The notes under the pieces are model-generated. The model saw nothing but the letters and a program-made list of their open reading frames with translations, ran no database searches and was not told where the DNA came from. This document shows, piece after piece, positions 8,810-16,156 of a stretch of 64,000 nt of DNA. The first letter of the stretch is position 1, and the number at the start of each line of letters is the position of its first letter. The DNA lies in NCBI GenBank assembly GCA_964501365.1, contig CAZCST010000003.1:1-64000 (forward strand), given 5' to 3'. Position numbers and translations under genes: made by a program. The DNA comes from CAZAMB01 sp964501365 (GTDB lineage: Bacteria; Planctomycetota; Phycisphaerae; UBA1845).

Positions 8810-9097
8810 CTACGCGGCTGACATGGCCGCGAATTTGGGGGCGAGGTATTCGACGCAGCTATCGAGGGTGGCCAGGCGCGGGTAGTCCTCCTTGGGCACT
8901 TCAATCTTGTAGCGTTTGCGAAGCTCCATGACGATGTCGAGGAAGTCCATAGAATCCAGGTCGAGCTGATCGCGGAGGCGCACGTCGGTCCTGACGTTGG
9001 AGAGGTCGGCATCAGGCGCGACCACGGCGATGATTCCCAGGATGACCCCTTTAACCTTGTCGGCAATGGCAGAAATATTCAAAACTTCAGCTCCCAT
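8810..9097 (-). CDS. Acyl carrier protein
   Basis: Starting at ATG 9097 the product has 95 residues. The four-helix ACP pattern is clear: LRDQLDLDSMDFLDIVMEL contains the DSM site whose serine carries the phosphopantetheine arm. It lies downstream of the ketoacyl synthase gene on the same strand, with a 206-base gap filled by family B repeats. The sequence (IEVPKEDYPRLATLDSCVEYL) is closer to accessory ACPs of special lipid or polyketide pathways than to the housekeeping AcpP. It probably serves the adjacent synthase. Confidence 0.85.
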   Translation of the reverse strand: MGAEVLNISAIADKVKGVILGIIAVVAPDADLSNVRTDVRLRDQLDLDSMDFLDIVMELRKRYKIEVPKEDYPRLATLDSCVEYLAPKFAAMSAA

Positions 9098-9122
9098 TTT
9101 ACAATTGTTTCCAAGTGATTCT

Positions 9123-9216
9123 GCGACCCTTTCAGGGTCGAAATCTATCATGATCTTATTCCGGGGGTATCGCTTCGCTCAACCCCCGGCTACTTTCGGC
9201 GACCCCTTCGGGGTCG
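9123..9216 (+). repeat. Dispersed palindromic element (family B, copy 2)
   Basis: A small CGACCC/GGGTCG hairpin (9125-9140) is followed by a CCGGGGGT/ACCCCCGG hairpin (9161-9188), the linker GGCTACTTTC, and a CGACCCC/GGGGTCG hairpin (about 9200-9216). The linker and last hairpin match 3478-3507 in layout. It separates the ketoacyl synthase gene from the ACP gene. Confidence 0.6.
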
Positions 9217-9303
9217 ACAGCTTTCTTACCTTGCCCTCGAATTCTACGAAAGTTGATTGTCTTTGGGACTTGATTGCTAGCCCCTAAATCCAGCCCCTAC
9301 ACC

Positions 9304-10542
9304 CTATGCGGTGTACTTAGAGACAACCACCGCTGAGTTGATCCCCAACATTCCGAATGAATTATTAAGGATAATACGCACCGAGTCGATTCGCTTTGGC
9401 TCATTGGCCACCAGGTTCCGTACCGCGCACCGCGGATCGGGGTCGGTCAGGTTTATCGTAGGGTGAATCACCCCATCGTCAAATGATCCAAGGTTTCCAG
9501 CCAGTTCTAATGCGCCGGCGGCCCCCATGGCGTGGCCAATGAAGCTCTTTGTGTTGTTGATGTAGACGTTTTTGAAGTCGCCAAAGACCTGTCGGATGGC
9601 GGTGGCTTCCTGGATGTCGCCGGTTTCGGTGGCTGTGGCGTGGGTGCTGACAATGTCCACATCGTCGGGGCCAATGGCCGCGCGTTGGAGCGCCAATGTC
9701 ATACATTCGGCGACTCGTTCGGGGTTCGGAAGGACCGGGTCCAGTGCGTCAGAGTTCATGGCATAGCCAATGACCTCGGCGATGATTCTAGCCCCGCGTT
9801 TTTTCGCGTCCTGAAGCCGTTCCAGCATGAAAATGCAGCCACCTTCCGAGACGACAATGCCGTTACGGGCCAGGTCAAATGGCCGGCTGGCCTTGGTCGG
9901 GTCTTCGTGCCGGGCGAGCGCGTTTTCGGCTGCGAAGCTGGCGAAAATCCCAAAGGAATGAATGGCCTCCGAAACACCTCCTGCCAGCGCCAGATCGACT
10001 TCTCCAAGGCGAAGCATCTGCACGCCTTGAATGAGCCCGGCGTTTCCGGCAGCACAGGCCGCCCCGATGGTGTAATGCGGGCCGCTAATCGCCAGATTCA
10101 CCGTCACTTCACCGGCAGGATTATTGGCAACGGTCCGAGGGTTATGATGGTGCGACCAGAACTTTGTGTCGTAGTCATACTGCCGGATGGCGTCGATTTC
10201 GTTCTCGGTTTCGACGGTTCCGTGCTCGGTGATCCCGAGAAACGTACCGATCCGCGAGCGATCAAGTTGAGCGGGGTTCAGTCCGGCATGGGCAAATGCC
10301 TCGTGGGCACAATAGATGGAGATGGCTCCGGCCCGCGTACCACGGCGGCGGTCCTTGCGGGTCTGGTATTTCTGCTCGTCGAATTTGCAGACCCCCGCAT
10401 GCACTTTGCCCATGAAACGGGTTTCGATCGACGTAACGCCGGACACACCTGCCAGCAGGTTGCGGCGGAAGTCGGACAGGTTGGCCCCGTTGGGGGAGGC
10501 AAGCCCTATTCCGGTTATGACGATACGATCGGAAATTGCCAT
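9304..10542 (-). CDS. Beta-ketoacyl-ACP synthase (KAS I/II type)
   Basis: This 412-residue condensing enzyme extends acyl chains on ACP by decarboxylative condensation of malonyl-ACP. The catalytic triad of FabF-type enzymes is visible: Cys163 in TIGAACAAGN, His301 in STHATATETGD and His337 in TKSFIGHAMG. The length is normal for FabF. The gene lies between an OleD-like reductase upstream and an ACP downstream, all on the minus strand, so it likely works in an accessory fatty-acid-derived pathway rather than bulk synthesis. No malonyl transferase, dehydratase or enoyl reductase is near. Confidence 0.9.
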   Translation of the reverse strand: MAISDRIVITGIGLASPNGANLSDFRRNLLAGVSGVTSIETRFMGKVHAGVCKFDEQKYQTRKDRRRGTRAGAISIYCAHEAFAHAGLNPAQLDRSRIGTFLGITEHGTVETENEIDAIRQYDYDTKFWSHHHNPRTVANNPAGEVTVNLAISGPHYTIGAACAAGNAGLIQGVQMLRLGEVDLALAGGVSEAIHSFGIFASFAAENALARHEDPTKASRPFDLARNGIVVSEGGCIFMLERLQDAKKRGARIIAEVIGYAMNSDALDPVLPNPERVAECMTLALQRAAIGPDDVDIVSTHATATETGDIQEATAIRQVFGDFKNVYINNTKSFIGHAMGAAGALELAGNLGSFDDGVIHPTINLTDPDPRCAVRNLVANEPKRIDSVRIILNNSFGMLGINSAVVVSKYTA

Positions 10543-10646
10543 GACAACATTATTCTTACGGGCCGCAAACTTCGGTTCGCGCCATTCTCACCGCCAACAC
10601 CGCTTCCTGACGGTCGCGGTACTGAAATAGGCAATCCTAGCAAAAA

Positions 10647-11654
10647 TTACGGGGCGGGAAACCGCTTGAGCCATTCCACCAGCCGCGCTACCCCATCCTC
10701 CAATGATACGCGAGGTTGGTAGCCCAGGTCGCGTTTAGCCGCAGAAATGTCAAAATAGTGAGATTTTGCGAGCTGATTGGCGACGAATCGCGTCATCGGC
10801 GGTTCGCGGCGCAAGGCAAAAATCTTGTAAACCACTTCAAATGCGGCCCCCACCGCGGTTGCGGTTCCAAGCGAAATGCGGCGGGTGACTCGTGGAGCGC
10901 CGATGGCGGCCAGAAGCTGATCGAGCCACGACCAGAGGACGACGGGCTGACCCTGGCTGATGAAGTAGGCCCTCCCCGCACATGCAGCGGTGGGATTTAG
11001 GGCGACCGCAGCGAGGAGGTGGGCCTCGGCGGCATTATCGATGTAGGTAATGTCCACGAGATTTTTTCCGTCGCCGACCTGCCGGAGCTTGCCTGCTCTG
11101 GCGCGCTCAATCACACGCGGAATAAGGTGCGGGTCGCCCGGGCCCCAAATGAGATGTGGTCGAAGGGAAATGGTGGAAAGTAAACTGTCATTTGCGGCCA
11201 ATACCAGACGCTCGGCCATCGCCTTGGATTCCGGATAGGCCGCCAGATATTGATTGGGATAGGGTACTGATTCATCGACTCCGCACAGGTCGTTGCGGCC
11301 AAAGACCACGCTGGGCGAACTTGTATAGACAAGCTTGCGCACTCCAGCCGCACGGCACGCTTCTACGACGTTTCTGGTTCCATCGACATTGATGCTATGG
11401 AATTCCCGGTGCGGCCCCCAAACACCGGCCTTGGCGGCGACATGAAAGACGACATCCATGCCCGAGCAGGCATGACGAACCGCCTCGCCATCGCGAATGT
11501 CTGCGGCCAAATGCTCAATGGTGAATGCGGAATGCGGAATGTCTGATGACGGCGCGCGACGAGATAGGGTAGTGACATGGTCGCCGCGAGCCTGGAGCAT
11601 GCGCACGATGGCGCTGCCCAGGAATCCGTTTCCGCCGGTCACGAGTGCCTTCAC
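10647..11654 (-). CDS. NAD(P)-dependent short-chain reductase, OleD/3-beta-HSD-like
   Basis: This is a 335-residue extended short-chain dehydrogenase. The Rossmann motif TGGNGFLG is at 7-14 and the catalytic YPESK (YxxxK) is present. FHVAAKAGVWGP, YTSSPSVVF, LRPHLIWGPGDPHL and YFISQGQPV recall OleD, which reduces 2-alkyl-3-oxoalkanoates in bacterial long-chain olefin synthesis. OleA, OleB and OleC are not in the window, so the exact reaction is open. Between beta-strands 2 and 3 a piece (SSDIPHSAFTIEH) is encoded by a heptamer-like GAATGCG repeat, an in-frame invasion by an intergenic repeat. It is 104 bases upstream of the ketoacyl synthase gene. Confidence 0.8.
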   Translation of the reverse strand: MKALVTGGNGFLGSAIVRMLQARGDHVTTLSRRAPSSDIPHSAFTIEHLAADIRDGEAVRHACSGMDVVFHVAAKAGVWGPHREFHSINVDGTRNVVEACRAAGVRKLVYTSSPSVVFGRNDLCGVDESVPYPNQYLAAYPESKAMAERLVLAANDSLLSTISLRPHLIWGPGDPHLIPRVIERARAGKLRQVGDGKNLVDITYIDNAAEAHLLAAVALNPTAACAGRAYFISQGQPVVLWSWLDQLLAAIGAPRVTRRISLGTATAVGAAFEVVYKIFALRREPPMTRFVANQLAKSHYFDISAAKRDLGYQPRVSLEDGVARLVEWLKRFPAP

Positions 11655-11707
11655 GTTTTTCAGCTTGAGCCGGATTCAGCGTTGCGTCAATCGCGTGAAG
11701 TGGAAGA

Positions 11708-13090
11708 TCAGGAAACGCCGGCCGCGACTGGTTTGGCAGGGCGAATGGCGTTCCAGCGTGCAAGGATGCCCGCCAATCGTTGAGCATCTTCCAGCGAATG
11801 GCTCGGTGCGATGGTGGTGAGTCGATTGCCTACCTGCGCCAGCATTGCCTCATGTGCCTCGCGATCCACGCCCGGTGGGATTTGAGATACGGACATCGCC
11901 AGCTCGGCGGCCACCAGCGGATCTTGGCGCAAAACCGTTACGAGTACGTAATGGATGAGCGGTTGGGCGAAACCAGCCTGTTCGCCGCCGCTTCGGAACA
12001 ACTCGACCAGCCGTGCCCAGACCGGCCTGATCTGCTGCAGGTCTGCAACGGAAAGCTGGCTGCGAAGCTGTTGCCGGACGGCATCGCGAAGTTCGGAGCG
12101 AATTTCGCCTTCCACCCTGCCGCAAGAAGCCTGAAAGGTGCGGTACACCACATCGAGTAGTGCGAGACTTTCCTTCTTCGGGATGTCATCGATGGTATTG
12201 AACCATTCGCCAACTCGTTCCCGTACCGGCGCGGAGCAGTCGTCATAGGGGCGCGTCGTTCGGCGCGAGAGTCCCGCCAGGTCGCCGGCGGCCCAATAGC
12301 GATCGACCAATGTCAGCCAGTTCGACTGGACCGGGATGGATTTTGTTTTCGCACTGAGGAACCCCAACCCCTGCGCCGTGACCCGCGTTTCGAGTCCTTG
12401 TTTGTCGTCGCGAAGGATATTGAGCGTGTGTCCGCGTCCGGCGGAGTAGCGGAGTCCGGCGGCGAAGGAGATTTTCAATCGGAGTGGCGCAGGCATCGCC
12501 AGAACAATCGCCTCAGCCCAGGGCAGCCAATCGGTGGGAAGTTCCACGACGAGGGGCTTTCCTTCGAGCAGTTTTTGTACTGCGTCCAATCGAACAGGGG
12601 GCGGGAGCAAAGCGGCGATCTGGCCGTCAAATCGACCGCGCGAATTTTTCTCGACGACGAGTTCGAGTGCGGGGATCGTCACCGCCGTCGCCGCAGTCTG
12701 GAGTTTTTGAAGGTTGATGTCGGTGTCGGGCAGCGCGCGAATCAGATGAAACGGATTGCTTTCACATTCCTTGAAGTCTTCTTCGTTCAGAATGAGATTC
12801 TGCGTGTAGACCCGCTGACCGCCCCGACCGCTTTGCTCGGCCCCGGCGTGTCGACTCCATGCAACACAAAGCCGTCCCGCGCCGAGGGAGTAGAAGGCGA
12901 CTCCAGCGGGTGAGTCTTCGCCTGCGCCCGGAGGGCAGAGCGATTCGTGCGACGGAGAACAGCGGGTGATCTTCTGCTTTTCGTCGGCGCGAATTCCCTT
13001 GCTCGCGGCGACGATGCGATAGCCTTCGCCGGTCGGGCCGCGCGCGGAGGTAAAGACCGCCTGCTCACAGACGATAGTCTTGCCAGCCAT
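11708..13090 (-). CDS. GAP1-like GTPase-associated protein
   Basis: I take ATG 13090, 2 bases after the GTPase stop, giving 460 residues. The N-terminus (VCEQAVFTSARG..GEGYRIVAASKGI) resembles the GAP1-N2 domain of GTPase-associated protein 1. This is followed by a middle domain (ALPDTDINLQKLQTA, PLVVELPTDWLPWAEAIVLA, RLKISFAAGLRYS) like GAP1-M and a helical C-terminal domain. Such proteins are described from comparative genomics beside GTPases in presumed prokaryotic conflict or signalling operons. No experiment known to me fixes the function. The tight spacing with the zinc-ribbon GTPase suggests translational coupling and a complex. The family call is from memory of the N-terminal motif. 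Confidence 0.6.
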   Translation of the reverse strand: MAGKTIVCEQAVFTSARGPTGEGYRIVAASKGIRADEKQKITRCSPSHESLCPPGAGEDSPAGVAFYSLGAGRLCVAWSRHAGAEQSGRGGQRVYTQNLILNEEDFKECESNPFHLIRALPDTDINLQKLQTAATAVTIPALELVVEKNSRGRFDGQIAALLPPPVRLDAVQKLLEGKPLVVELPTDWLPWAEAIVLAMPAPLRLKISFAAGLRYSAGRGHTLNILRDDKQGLETRVTAQGLGFLSAKTKSIPVQSNWLTLVDRYWAAGDLAGLSRRTTRPYDDCSAPVRERVGEWFNTIDDIPKKESLALLDVVYRTFQASCGRVEGEIRSELRDAVRQQLRSQLSVADLQQIRPVWARLVELFRSGGEQAGFAQPLIHYVLVTVLRQDPLVAAELAMSVSQIPPGVDREAHEAMLAQVGNRLTTIAPSHSLEDAQRLAGILARWNAIRPAKPVAAGVS

Positions 13091-13092
13091 GT

Positions 13093-13998
13093 TTATCGTC
13101 GCTTCTTGTTCGCCTGAAGTTTGTTGAGCACCCACTCAAACGGCTCGAGCACGCCGCGTGGAGCGATGTGCAGCGGATACGAAACCACGTTGTCAGATTC
13201 GTCTGATCCGTACGCGAGCGCACCGACGACGCTGGTGGCGAAGAATTCATAGTTGACGAAACGGCTCTCGCACATATTCCAGAGCCGGTTGAGGTTGCTC
13301 TGTGCGAATGCACGCGGATCGTCGAACACTTCGGGACAATAGTCGCCCTTGGACAGAACAACGGCCACGGGAGTGGTCAGTTTCTTCTGAGACTTGGAGG
13401 ACATGACGCCGTCGAGATAGCTGAGCAGCTTGAGAGCAAAGAAGTCGGGCTGCGGCGATCCGGCGGCGGCCAAAGCGCCATCGACCAGAAGGACTGCGCC
13501 GGCGCTCTTTTCGAGCAGTGAGCGAACGACCTGGAATGTCTTGGGATTGGCGACCTCGGCTGCGATGGCTTCGCCGGCCATGTCCGGCATGACCAGATCG
13601 TAGATGTCGCCGGATTTTGCGCGGCGCTTTACCTGATAGTAGGCCCAGTGCCAGTCATCGACTTCCATCGCCGTCTTCGGCGGGAACATGCGCATGCTCA
13701 CGTGGCTGACCACGGAGTGCTGAAGGTTCACCGAATAGGCCCCCTTGGGAACCGACTCAAAGTCTTCGGCGCGGTTGGAAAGCATGTCGAGCAACATGCC
13801 GAGGTAGACGGTCTTGCCCACGTTGCTGTCGCCCATGACCGTGACGATGCAAGGGTCGCGGTCCTGGGTGACGGCTTCATGGATGAGTGCCATGGGGGCG
13901 CCGCAGGTGGCGCATACCAGAGCTTCAAAGCCGTTCTTTTGTTCGCAGATCAGACACGGAATCGTGGTCGAATTCCGGGATGCCGTCGCTGTAGCCAT
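13093..13998 (-). CDS. Zinc-ribbon P-loop GTPase of a GAP1-type system
   Basis: The protein has 301 residues. An N-terminal zinc ribbon uses Cys15, Cys18, Cys29 and Cys32. A TRAFAC-like GTPase domain follows: P-loop GDSNVGKT at 56-63, switch II DMAGE at 139-143 and the G4 motif SKGD at 216-219. There is no membrane segment. ATG 13998 has GGAG 8 bases upstream. It is the third gene of a minus-strand operon: coiled coil, FGE-fold protein, this GTPase, then the GAP1-like protein with 2 bases between. GTPases of this kind with GAP1 partners have been proposed to be switch components of multi-gene conflict systems. The role here is inference. Confidence 0.75.
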   Translation of the reverse strand: MATATASRNSTTIPCLICEQKNGFEALVCATCGAPMALIHEAVTQDRDPCIVTVMGDSNVGKTVYLGMLLDMLSNRAEDFESVPKGAYSVNLQHSVVSHVSMRMFPPKTAMEVDDWHWAYYQVKRRAKSGDIYDLVMPDMAGEAIAAEVANPKTFQVVRSLLEKSAGAVLLVDGALAAAGSPQPDFFALKLLSYLDGVMSSKSQKKLTTPVAVVLSKGDYCPEVFDDPRAFAQSNLNRLWNMCESRFVNYEFFATSVVGALAYGSDESDNVVSYPLHIAPRGVLEPFEWVLNKLQANKKRR

Positions 13999-14019
13999 GT
14001 GTTCACTCCTAAAATCGTA

Positions 14020-15039
14020 TCAACCGCCGTTAATCCATGTGGCGTCGCTCAGTTTCATTGCGCATCGGAAGCCGGTGTTCGGCGTCCGGGCCAGAGCGAG
14101 CTGCCCCGTGCGGAAGTGGCTGGTGGCCTGAAACTCGAAATACGTGTCGTACGCTCCGCCGCGAACCACGTGCATGGGCATTTCGCCCACAACCGGGCGA
14201 TTGTTGGAATCTGTGACGGCATAGTCGGTGTCGGTCCATTCCCAGACGTTGCCCACGAGCTGCAGCACATGGTTGGGCGCTGATCCGTTGGGAAATGCGG
14301 AAACCGGAACTGTTCCGCCGATGCGCGATCCCCAGATATTGCAGCGCTTCTTGTCCATGGCGTCGCCCCACGGGAAACGCCGCATGAGGTTGGTGGAACT
14401 GTGGAGATGCCACGACGCGGCCATCTGCCACTCCGCTTCACTCGGCAGGCGCTGCCCGATCCAGAGCGTGAAGGCCTGGGCTTCGTACCAGCTGATGCCC
14501 ACGACGGGGTGCTCGGAGAGTCGCACGTCGTGGCGTCCCTGTCGCCAGTATCGCGGGCCGGGCTGGCCGGTGAGGTCTTTCAGTTCGATCAGGTGCGGCC
14601 AGATCTCCTCAGGCCAGTATTCCAGCATGTCATATCCGCCGGCGTCCACGAAATGCTGGTATCGCTTGTTGCTTACGCAGTGAACGTCAAGGAGGTACGA
14701 AGCGACATCGATGTCCTCTTCGGGGTCGCCGGGCTGTGCGGCGAGCGTCTTCGAAATGGAGACGGTTCCCGCGGGAACCAGAGCCATGCGCTGCTCCAGT
14801 TCGCTATAGACCTCCTGAAGGATTGATCTGTATTCCGGCTGGTCCTTCAATTCGCCTTTATCCTTCAGGATCGCACAATAGCGTCCCTGCTGAAAGGCGC
14901 GCTTCAGCGGATTGCTGTCGAGGCTCGCCAGCGGAGCCGGCTGAGTGGTTTCAAACGTCGGAGGCAAACCGGGACCGTTGTATCCGCCATCCCGTGTTTG
15001 TTTTCCGACTGTCTTTGTGCGCGAAAAGAGCTTTAACAT
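14020..15039 (-). CDS. FGE-sulfatase fold protein lacking the catalytic cysteines
   Basis: The protein has 339 residues. Residues from about 85 match the formylglycine-generating enzyme/SUMF1 fold: MALVPAG, HPVVGISWYEAQAFTLW, RLPSEAEWQ (197-205), FPWGD, GNVWEW (263-268), VVRGGAYD and NTGFRC. In active FGEs two cysteines follow the RGGS(F/W) segment. Here that stretch reads RGGAYDTYFEFQ (293-304) with no cysteine, so sulfatase activation is unlikely. The N-terminal 80 residues are a helical extension with a KRAFQQGRYCAIL repeat-like segment. No sulfatase is nearby. Such FGE-fold modules occur in signalling and conflict operons, perhaps as binding domains. AAGGA precedes the ATG. The gap to the GTPase gene is 21 bases. 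Confidence 0.8.
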   Translation of the reverse strand: MLKLFSRTKTVGKQTRDGGYNGPGLPPTFETTQPAPLASLDSNPLKRAFQQGRYCAILKDKGELKDQPEYRSILQEVYSELEQRMALVPAGTVSISKTLAAQPGDPEEDIDVASYLLDVHCVSNKRYQHFVDAGGYDMLEYWPEEIWPHLIELKDLTGQPGPRYWRQGRHDVRLSEHPVVGISWYEAQAFTLWIGQRLPSEAEWQMAASWHLHSSTNLMRRFPWGDAMDKKRCNIWGSRIGGTVPVSAFPNGSAPNHVLQLVGNVWEWTDTDYAVTDSNNRPVVGEMPMHVVRGGAYDTYFEFQATSHFRTGQLALARTPNTGFRCAMKLSDATWINGG

Positions 15040-15083
15040 TTCGTCGTTCCTTCTTTTGGAGCGTCAGCGGCGAAAATACGTTG

Positions 15084-15905
15084 TTAGACTCCGATGGCCC
15101 GACGTTTGGCGTCGCGGCGCAGTTTGCGATATTGATCGACGCCGCCCGCTGCGGCTGGTTTGGGTCCCCAGTTGTTGTTATTCGGGATTTCCAGATGAGC
15201 GGGCATCGGCTCCTGATGTTCGGCGTGTTGCTCAGGGAGCCGCGAGAGGCGTTTCAATAGTTCCTCACGATGCGCGGTTATTTCGTCGTGATCCGTCTTA
15301 AGCTGGGACTGCATTTCGGTCAGCGCTTCGCGCAATTCTTCCAGTTCGGTGCTGCGCTGTTCGAGTTCGGATGTCTGGTTTTCAATTTCCAGGGCGCGCA
15401 GGTCGAGTTCCTTCTGTTTCGGAGCCAGTTCGCGCATTTTCGCTTCGACATCGCGCTGTGCGTCTTGAAGCGCCTTTTCACGTTTTCTCAGTTCGGTTTC
15501 CGCAGCCACCACTTCGACCTGAAGGTGTTCGAGTCTCGTGGCCTTGTCGCCCAGTGCGCAGGTCTTGTCCTGAACGGATCGTTCCTGTTCGGCGAGTTGC
15601 TGGCGGGCCTGGGCCAGGCATGTTTCCTGCTCCCGCAGTTCCTCTTCCTTTTGCTGGAGGGCCGATCGATTGGATTCATACTCGGCCATATCGCTTTGGA
15701 ACTGTTCGAGTGACCGGGCAATTTCGTCACGATCGTGTTGAATGCGATTGCCCTCGGCGATGAGTTCGTCGCGCGTAATGCAGGCGGCCTTGATGACGGC
15801 CTCCGCCAGCGCCCGAACCTGAGAGGGATCGGGCGGAGAGCCTGCAGACAGTTCATCCAACGCTTCGGGTAGGGTCATCACGCAGTCATCCCGTTCTTCG
15901 TCCAC
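15084..15905 (-). CDS. Coiled-coil protein, first gene of the GTPase operon
   Basis: The product has 273 residues from GTG 15905; an ATG at 15878 is an alternative start. A short N-terminal domain (PEALDELSAGSPPDPSQVRALAEAVIKAACI) is followed by a continuous coiled coil from about residue 45 to 235, rich in E, Q, R and L heptads. It ends in a flexible tail with NNNNWGPKPAAAGG and a basic end (KLRRDAKRRAIGV). No catalytic motif is visible. It starts the operon that continues 44 bases later with the FGE-fold gene, and it is divergent from the 961-residue coiled-coil gene, sharing a 251-base control region. It is probably a scaffold or tether. Confidence 0.7.
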   Translation of the reverse strand: MDEERDDCVMTLPEALDELSAGSPPDPSQVRALAEAVIKAACITRDELIAEGNRIQHDRDEIARSLEQFQSDMAEYESNRSALQQKEEELREQETCLAQARQQLAEQERSVQDKTCALGDKATRLEHLQVEVVAAETELRKREKALQDAQRDVEAKMRELAPKQKELDLRALEIENQTSELEQRSTELEELREALTEMQSQLKTDHDEITAHREELLKRLSRLPEQHAEHQEPMPAHLEIPNNNNWGPKPAAAGGVDQYRKLRRDAKRRAIGV

Positions 15906-16156
15906 GTCCGCCGGTGGGTGGAGTCATTCCTGCCCGGCGAACGCCGCCAGACCAAGTCAAGAGTACGATATGAAATTTCCGCCCCGCGTTTTTGCCGCCT
16001 GCGAAAACATTACCGGGCCTGGAGTTTCCAGCCTGCAAAAAAACCTGTCGTGAAATGTAGACTGGGTTGGAGGATTGACGATCCGCGCGCCGAACGGACC
16101 GATAGCTTCTCGCCGATGACGTTTCAACAAACCATTGAATTGAACGAGGGAGCACG

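Noticed and set aside
9532..10722. 396-codon plus-strand frame opposite the ketoacyl synthase gene
   Set aside because: The minus strand encodes a synthase with all catalytic residues; the plus frame is a shadow.
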